A stretch of 18,518 bases of DNA from NCBI GenBank assembly GCA_937958365.1, contig CALFEW010000992.1:1-18518 (forward strand), written 5' to 3'. The DNA is from an uncultured Chloroflexota bacterium. GTDB lineage: Bacteria; Chloroflexota; Anaerolineae; Promineifilales; Promineifilaceae. The notes below the pieces were generated by a model. It did no database searches, was not told where the DNA came from, and worked only from the letters and a program-made list of their open reading frames with translations. The position numbers were made by a program, and so were the translations under genes. Positions within the stretch are counted from its first letter, which is position 1, and each line of letters opens with the position of its first letter. Positions 15,084 to 18,518 of the stretch are shown here, piece after piece.

Positions 15084-15160
15084 AATTGTCAATGGTTAAT
15101 GGTCAATTGCCAACGCCTGGACTACCAGACGATACGACTATCAGACTAACCAACTAATAC
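15084..15160. repeat. Degenerate short-period repeats before smpB
   Basis: TCAATGG, TTAATGG and TCAATTG follow each other at 15089-15109 with a seven-base period. At 15121-15160 five eight-base units all beginning with AC (ACTACCAG, ACGATACG, ACTATCAG and so on) follow. The region has no obvious promoter or ribosome site for smpB, which may rely on readthrough from the peptidase genes. Confidence 0.5.
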
Positions 15161-15166
15161 ACAACC

Positions 15167-15640
15167 ATGTCAAAACCACAAGATGGCATCAAGGTAATTG
15201 CCAAAAACAAACGAGCGACGTTTGATTTTGAACTGCTGGAGGCGTTTGAGGCCGGGCTGGCGTTAACTGGCACGGAAATCAAATCCATCCGCGCACATCA
15301 GGTGAATTTACGGCTGAGTTATGTCCAGAACCGCAAAGGCGAATTGTGGCTGATAGATGCGCACATTTCGCCCTACGTACATGGCAACCGCGATAACCAC
15401 GACCCGGTACGGCCGCGCAAACTGCTGCTGCACCGGCGCGAGATCAACAAAATCATCGATCAGATGGCGCAGAAGAGCCTGACCCTGGTGCCCACACGCC
15501 TTTACCTGAAAGGTGGTCGGGCCAAAGTGGAAATCGCCCTGGCGCGTGGGAAGCAAAAGCAAGACAAGCGCCAGGACCTGGCCAAACGCGACGACCAGCG
15601 GCGGATGGAACGGGCTTTGCAAGAAAAATATCGGGAATAA
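15167..15640 (+). CDS. smpB: SsrA-binding protein SmpB
   Basis: A 157-residue RNA-binding protein that brings tmRNA to stalled ribosomes in trans-translation. The beta-barrel core shows KNKRATFDFELLEAFEAG (13-30), LTGTEIKSIR (33-42) and AHISPY (65-70). RPRKLLLHRREI (82-93) and LYLKGGRAKVEIALARGKQ follow. The basic C-terminal tail DKRQDLAKRDDQRRMERAL is the part that enters the decoding centre. Length and all family blocks are normal. No ribosome site precedes the ATG, and I found no tmRNA gene (ssrA) nearby. The gene has no ACGGCCGT copy. It follows the S41 pair by 83 bases on the same strand; the link may be quality control of proteins, but this is only suggestive. Confidence 0.96.
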   Translation: MSKPQDGIKVIAKNKRATFDFELLEAFEAGLALTGTEIKSIRAHQVNLRLSYVQNRKGELWLIDAHISPYVHGNRDNHDPVRPRKLLLHRREINKIIDQMAQKSLTLVPTRLYLKGGRAKVEIALARGKQKQDKRQDLAKRDDQRRMERALQEKYRE

Positions 15641-15642
15641 AC

Positions 15643-15667
15643 GGGGAGGGGAAACGGCCGTTCCCCC
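15643..15667. repeat. G-rich/C-rich hairpin with ACGGCCGT core between convergent genes
   Basis: Ggggagggg, then AA plus the octamer ACGGCCGT, then ttccccc form an inverted repeat that closely resembles the element at 126-153. It lies between the smpB and cytochrome stops, a suitable position for a bidirectional terminator. Confidence 0.6.
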
Positions 15668-15668
15668 A

Positions 15669-17849
15669 CTAGCCTTCATCCCCCGGCAATTTCACCAATA
15701 AAAACAGCGTCAGCAAAAACACAAACGCCACCAACACCACCTGCACCACCAGCCCGGTAGCGCGGGCCGGGGCAGTGGTCGGCGCGTTTTTGGCCGCCGG
15801 AATCGCCTTCGGCGCCGGCGCCGCCCCCTCGCCAATCGTCTCCACAATGATTTCTTCTTCGGTCATCGTCAACAAATAGTCTATCACCAGTTCCAACTGC
15901 GCCGGGCTGAGGCGGCTGGCATAATCGCGCGGCATGATGTTGGGAATACAAGGCCCATTGGGGCAGTCGGCCACGATGTGGGCGTTGGGGTCCAGAATAG
16001 ACTGGCGCAAATACTCTTCGGCGCTGAGGCCAGGGATGCGCGAATCGGCGACCAACCCAATGCCAGACAGGTCTGGCCCGACCTTGTGTTGTTCACCCAA
16101 CGCGCCAATCTGATGGCAGGAGCCGCAGCCAGAGTTGAGGATGATGTCCTCGGCGTCTTCGCCTTGCACGGGACGGGGTGTGGGCGTGGGGGCTGGTGTG
16201 GGGGTGTCGGCGGGAACGGCCGTTGCCGTAGCCGTCGGCATCGCCGCCAATTCTTCCGCCGATGGCTGCACCAATTCACCCGCCGGGCGGGCAATCAGAA
16301 AGGTTTCGCACATGTTGATGCCCGGTTCCGGGTCGGGCGAACACCAGTACGGCTCGCTTTTTTTGCTCTTTAACAGCGGAACCCACCACAACACCGGATC
16401 GCCGCCGGACAGCGGATCGCCATCCAGCCATTGGCGCGGCGGCTCAAAGGTGTCGCCGGGACCGGTCTGGATGGGGCCGTCGCCTTCGCCCTCTTTGTAT
16501 TGCAGCAAAAAGACGCGGGCTTCATCCAGGCCAAACGGGTCGGTGCGCGTCATTTGCCAGCGGTAGTGGGTGTCGCCGTTAAAGGTCGCCAGTTGTTCGC
16601 CTTCCGGTGAAACCTGGTCTACGAAGGGGAAAAATTCAGTTTCTTCGGCCACTTCCACCCATTGGTTGGTATCCCAGGCCCACACGTCGGTGGCTTCACG
16701 GCCGTCTAACGTCAAGTCCACGCGCCAAAACGGCCGGTAGACCGACAAATCATCACAGCCGGGGCCATGCGAGACAAAACCGAGGGCGAAACGGCCGTCT
16801 TCGTAAAAGCGCATGATCTCCTCATAGCGGTAACAGCAGATGCAGTTCGGCCAATGGGTGAACTCCGTAAACAACTGCCGCACCTCAAAACCATCGCCCA
16901 AATCCGTCACCTGCGTATCGCCAAAAGGCGGCACGCTGGAGCGGAAGCCGATTTCATCGCGGTAGCCGCCCGGCCAGCTTGGATACCACGCCTCAATCTG
17001 CCCAATTTTGACGCTCTCAAAAATGGGCGTGCCGTTATACGTCGCGCCGTAGAAATTCACGCCGTCGTGGGCGGTCATCTCCCAGCAGACGTTCCAGCCG
17101 TATTCGTTTTCCTTGCAGCCGTCGGTGTAGGAATTGCGCTGCGGCTGCGGCGCGGCGGCGGCGATGGGCGCACGGCCGCGCGTCATGAAGGTGCGCGCCA
17201 CCCGCTCTTGCTCCATGTTGACAAACACGTGGACGATTTTGCCGCTGCCGGCCGGGTCCTGGTAGGTCAGGTCTACGCACCAGTCTTCGCGGCAGTCGTC
17301 GTCGGCCAGCCAGGCCGACATGGGGATCATCGCCGGGTCCTGGTCCAGTTTGCCCAACAGATTTTGCACGCCAGGGTCGGCGGCGGCGATGGCGACAGCG
17401 CGGGGCAAAATAAATTCGCTGCCGCCGGGACGGGCGACAGGATCAGCCCAGCGGTCTACAATGCGGCCGTTGGTGGTATTGAGGACGGCATTGACCGTGC
17501 CGCCGTTGGCATAATCGTAGAGAGAGATGTAGACGCAGTTGTGTTGGCCGCAGCCGGCCTCTTGCCAGCGGGCGGCTTCACCCTCGCCCAGAACGACGGC
17601 GTCTAAAAAGCCAAATTCGTCGCCGCCCAACAGCGCCATCAGGCCCTCATCGGCCAGGGCGATGGCCTGCATTTGCGGTTGGTTCAGGCTAATTTGCGTC
17701 ATGGCGGTCATGTCGTAGACCGCTTTGCCTTTGGCGACGGCGACGGCGATGTTGTTTTGGTGGGTACGGCCGTTCCACACAAAGCTCACGGCCAACAGCA
17801 GGCTGCTCACCAAAATGAGCAGGATAATCCGGCGGTTACGTTTACTCAT
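15669..17849 (-). CDS. Membrane-anchored mono-haem cytochrome c with Cys-rich, amine-oxidase-like ectodomain
   Basis: A 726-residue exported protein with membrane helices at both ends (8-25 and 698-719). The haem site is CGSCH (575-579), with Met639 in NIMPRDY as the likely sixth ligand, so the C-terminal third is a class I cytochrome c. Residues about 55-225 form two similar units with paired cysteines (Cys100/105 and Cys186/191), like PepSY or amine-oxidase N2/N3 modules. Residues 240-520 contain NVCWEMTAHDGVNFYG, WPNCICCYRYEEIMRFYEDG and FWRVDLTLDG, reminiscent of the copper amine oxidase core. I see no HxH copper motif and no clear TPQ motif, so that activity is doubtful. A Thr/Pro linker (538-562) joins the parts. 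An AAGGAG ribosome site precedes the ATG by 8 bases. It is probably a redox protein on the outer face; the partner is unknown. Confidence 0.78.
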   Translation of the reverse strand: MSKRNRRIILLILVSSLLLAVSFVWNGRTHQNNIAVAVAKGKAVYDMTAMTQISLNQPQMQAIALADEGLMALLGGDEFGFLDAVVLGEGEAARWQEAGCGQHNCVYISLYDYANGGTVNAVLNTTNGRIVDRWADPVARPGGSEFILPRAVAIAAADPGVQNLLGKLDQDPAMIPMSAWLADDDCREDWCVDLTYQDPAGSGKIVHVFVNMEQERVARTFMTRGRAPIAAAAPQPQRNSYTDGCKENEYGWNVCWEMTAHDGVNFYGATYNGTPIFESVKIGQIEAWYPSWPGGYRDEIGFRSSVPPFGDTQVTDLGDGFEVRQLFTEFTHWPNCICCYRYEEIMRFYEDGRFALGFVSHGPGCDDLSVYRPFWRVDLTLDGREATDVWAWDTNQWVEVAEETEFFPFVDQVSPEGEQLATFNGDTHYRWQMTRTDPFGLDEARVFLLQYKEGEGDGPIQTGPGDTFEPPRQWLDGDPLSGGDPVLWWVPLLKSKKSEPYWCSPDPEPGINMCETFLIARPAGELVQPSAEELAAMPTATATAVPADTPTPAPTPTPRPVQGEDAEDIILNSGCGSCHQIGALGEQHKVGPDLSGIGLVADSRIPGLSAEEYLRQSILDPNAHIVADCPNGPCIPNIMPRDYASRLSPAQLELVIDYLLTMTEEEIIVETIGEGAAPAPKAIPAAKNAPTTAPARATGLVVQVVLVAFVFLLTLFLLVKLPGDEG

Positions 17850-17870
17850 AAACGGAACTCCTTGGGCAGC

Positions 17871-17917
17871 GGGAGCGCCGGCGTTCTATTTGTGGCGGAC
17901 GGGACGTCCGCGCTCCC
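17871..17917. repeat. Nested palindrome upstream of the cytochrome gene
   Basis: The outer arms gggagcgc (17871-17878) and gcgctccc (17910-17917) enclose an inner hairpin gcggacg/cgtccgc (17895-17901 and 17905-17911), which overlaps the outer arm by two bases so the two stems compete. It lies just before the cytochrome ribosome site, in the expected leader. It resembles REP-type intergenic palindromes. Confidence 0.5.
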
Positions 17918-17938
17918 AGAGTTTGGTAGTCGAAGGGG

Positions 17939-17944
17939 ATTATA
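17939..17944 (-). promoter_or_regulatory. Candidate -10 box for the cytochrome gene
   Basis: A TATAAT preceded by GG occurs on the minus strand about 90 bases upstream of the cytochrome ATG, between it and coaBC. The -35 region is poor, so this is a modest candidate. It would make the palindrome at 17871-17917 part of the transcribed leader. Confidence 0.35.
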
Positions 17945-17969
17945 CCGCGATTGACTTTGGGGGCGATTC

Positions 17970-18518
17970 TCACTCCCGCCCCAGCGCCTTAGCCACATGA
18001 TGCACCAGCCGCTCGGCAACGGCCGTTTTGCTCAACAGCGGCATCTCCTCCACGACCCCCGCCGAACTCAGCAGTACCACCCGGTTGGTATCCACGGCAA
18101 AACCCGCACCGTCGGCCAGCACGTCGTTGACGGCGATGAAGTTGAGACCTTTGCGTAGGAGTTTTTGACGGCCGTACTCAAACGCATCGTGCGTTTCGGC
18201 GGCAAAGCCCAACGCCACACGTGGATAGCCTGTCTTCTCCCGCCGCTCCTTCACCGCGCTCAAAATGTCCAGCGTCACCTCCAGGCCAATCGCCAGACCC
18301 CAACCACCGTTGCCGCCATCTTCCTGCTCCGTCTTCTTGATTTTGCGCGCCGACTGTGTTTCCGGGCGAAAATCGGCCACGGCCGCGACCATAAACAGGG
18401 CGTCGGCGTCTTCGGTGGCCGTTAGCACGGCGTCGGCCATTTGTTGCGTGGTCTCCACGTCTACGCGCTTCACGCCCAGCGGGGCCGGTTCGCTGATAGG
18501 CCCGGCGATCAGCGTCAC
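17970..18518 (-). CDS. coaBC: Phosphopantothenoylcysteine synthetase/decarboxylase, CoaB part (5' end outside window)
   Basis: The C-terminal 182 residues of the bifunctional coenzyme A enzyme. The CoaB domain joins 4'-phosphopantothenate to cysteine using CTP. VTLIAGP opens the visible part. AAVADFRP (44-51) and KIKK (59-62) are the conserved substrate and nucleotide-binding blocks, and GFAAET (104-109) and NDVL follow towards the end. The first codon in the window is GTG and is internal, not a start; the CoaC half should lie to the right. The stretch after KIKK is longer than in E. coli and Gly-rich (EDGGNGGWG). The gene precedes the cytochrome gene on the same strand by 120 bases with a palindrome and a possible promoter between, so it is probably separate from it. 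Confidence 0.9.
   Translation of the reverse strand: MTLIAGPISEPAPLGVKRVDVETTQQMADAVLTATEDADALFMVAAVADFRPETQSARKIKKTEQEDGGNGGWGLAIGLEVTLDILSAVKERREKTGYPRVALGFAAETHDAFEYGRQKLLRKGLNFIAVNDVLADGAGFAVDTNRVVLLSSAGVVEEMPLLSKTAVAERLVHHVAKALGRE

Larger units (their letters stand above)
138..18175. repeat. Dispersed highly iterated palindrome ACGGCCGT (about 41 copies)
   Basis: The self-complementary octamer ACGGCCGT was counted by eye at 41 positions, including 138, 955, 1884, 2368, 2960, 3397, 5551, 5803, 5956, 6347, 6454, 6484, 7885, 8214, 8457, 8817, 8993, 9250, 9478, 9652, 10336, 10699, 11212, 11370, 11620, 11749, 11815, 12109, 12973, 13643, 13908, 13926, 13998, 14836, 15654, 16216, 16698, 16791, 17766, 18019 and 18168. 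Thirty-nine copies lie inside genes and two lie between genes. The thiolase and smpB genes have none, while the GH3-like gene has eleven. In coding sequence it gives Thr-Ala-Val 27 times, Gly-Arg 8 times and Arg-Pro 4 times. It behaves like the cyanobacterial HIP1 repeat (GCGATCGC), but its function is unknown. Confidence 0.93.

Noticed and set aside
15641..15668. tmRNA gene next to smpB
   Set aside because: The gap is far too short for ssrA, and no tRNA-like end or tag frame is visible in the gaps around smpB.

Overview
The window is an 18.5 kb piece of a GC-rich bacterial chromosome. The most likely source is a member of the Chloroflexota, Anaerolineae-like. Support comes from long Thr/Pro-rich linkers in the exported proteins (GH3 protein, second S41 peptidase, cytochrome), a short-chain-type threonine dehydrogenase, and the general gene mix. 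This assignment is inference, because the window contains no rRNA or other phylogenetic marker. I saw no tRNA, CRISPR array, transposase or prophage gene. Almost every base lies in housekeeping, metabolic or cell-envelope genes.

Layout, left to right. 1-259 is a non-coding or degenerate leader. 260-1321 (+) is CDP-glucose 4,6-dehydratase (rfbG), whose C-terminus appears to be cut by a palindrome. 1322-1499 is an in-frame remnant followed by a large inverted repeat. 1500-4858 (-) is a beta-oxidation operon: a FadA-like thiolase, then a two-domain FadJ-like protein, with a good promoter and an operator-like inverted repeat upstream. 5007-6959 (-) is a second operon: a MATE/ANKH-like membrane transporter followed by a metallo-beta-lactamase-fold hydrolase. 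7090-9074 (+) holds an SDR-type L-threonine 3-dehydrogenase and a CDF metal transporter. 9147-12188 (-) is a very large membrane-anchored GH3-like protein. 12499-15083 (+) is a tandem pair of S41 (C-terminal processing) peptidases, and smpB follows at 15167-15640. 15669-17849 (-) is a membrane-anchored mono-haem cytochrome c with an unusual Cys-rich extracellular part. 17970-18518 (-) is the C-terminal (CoaB) part of coaBC, cut by the window edge.

The most striking signal is not a gene. The palindromic octamer ACGGCCGT occurs about 41 times (counted by eye), roughly once per 450 bp, where about 0.5 would be expected by chance at this base composition. It lies in nearly every gene and on both coding strands. 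In coding regions it is read preferentially as Thr-Ala-Val (27 of 39 cases). This resembles the HIP1 highly iterated palindrome of cyanobacteria, but with a different sequence. Two intergenic copies sit inside larger, similar G-rich/C-rich hairpins.

The intergenic gaps are also dense in structure. They hold heptamer tandem arrays of three different units, several nested inverted repeats, a terminator-like hairpin directly in front of the first S41 peptidase, and a repeated GATTGGACCAATC palindrome. Functional links between neighbouring genes are weak except within the two minus-strand operons and the S41 pair, so no single new multi-gene system is evident.
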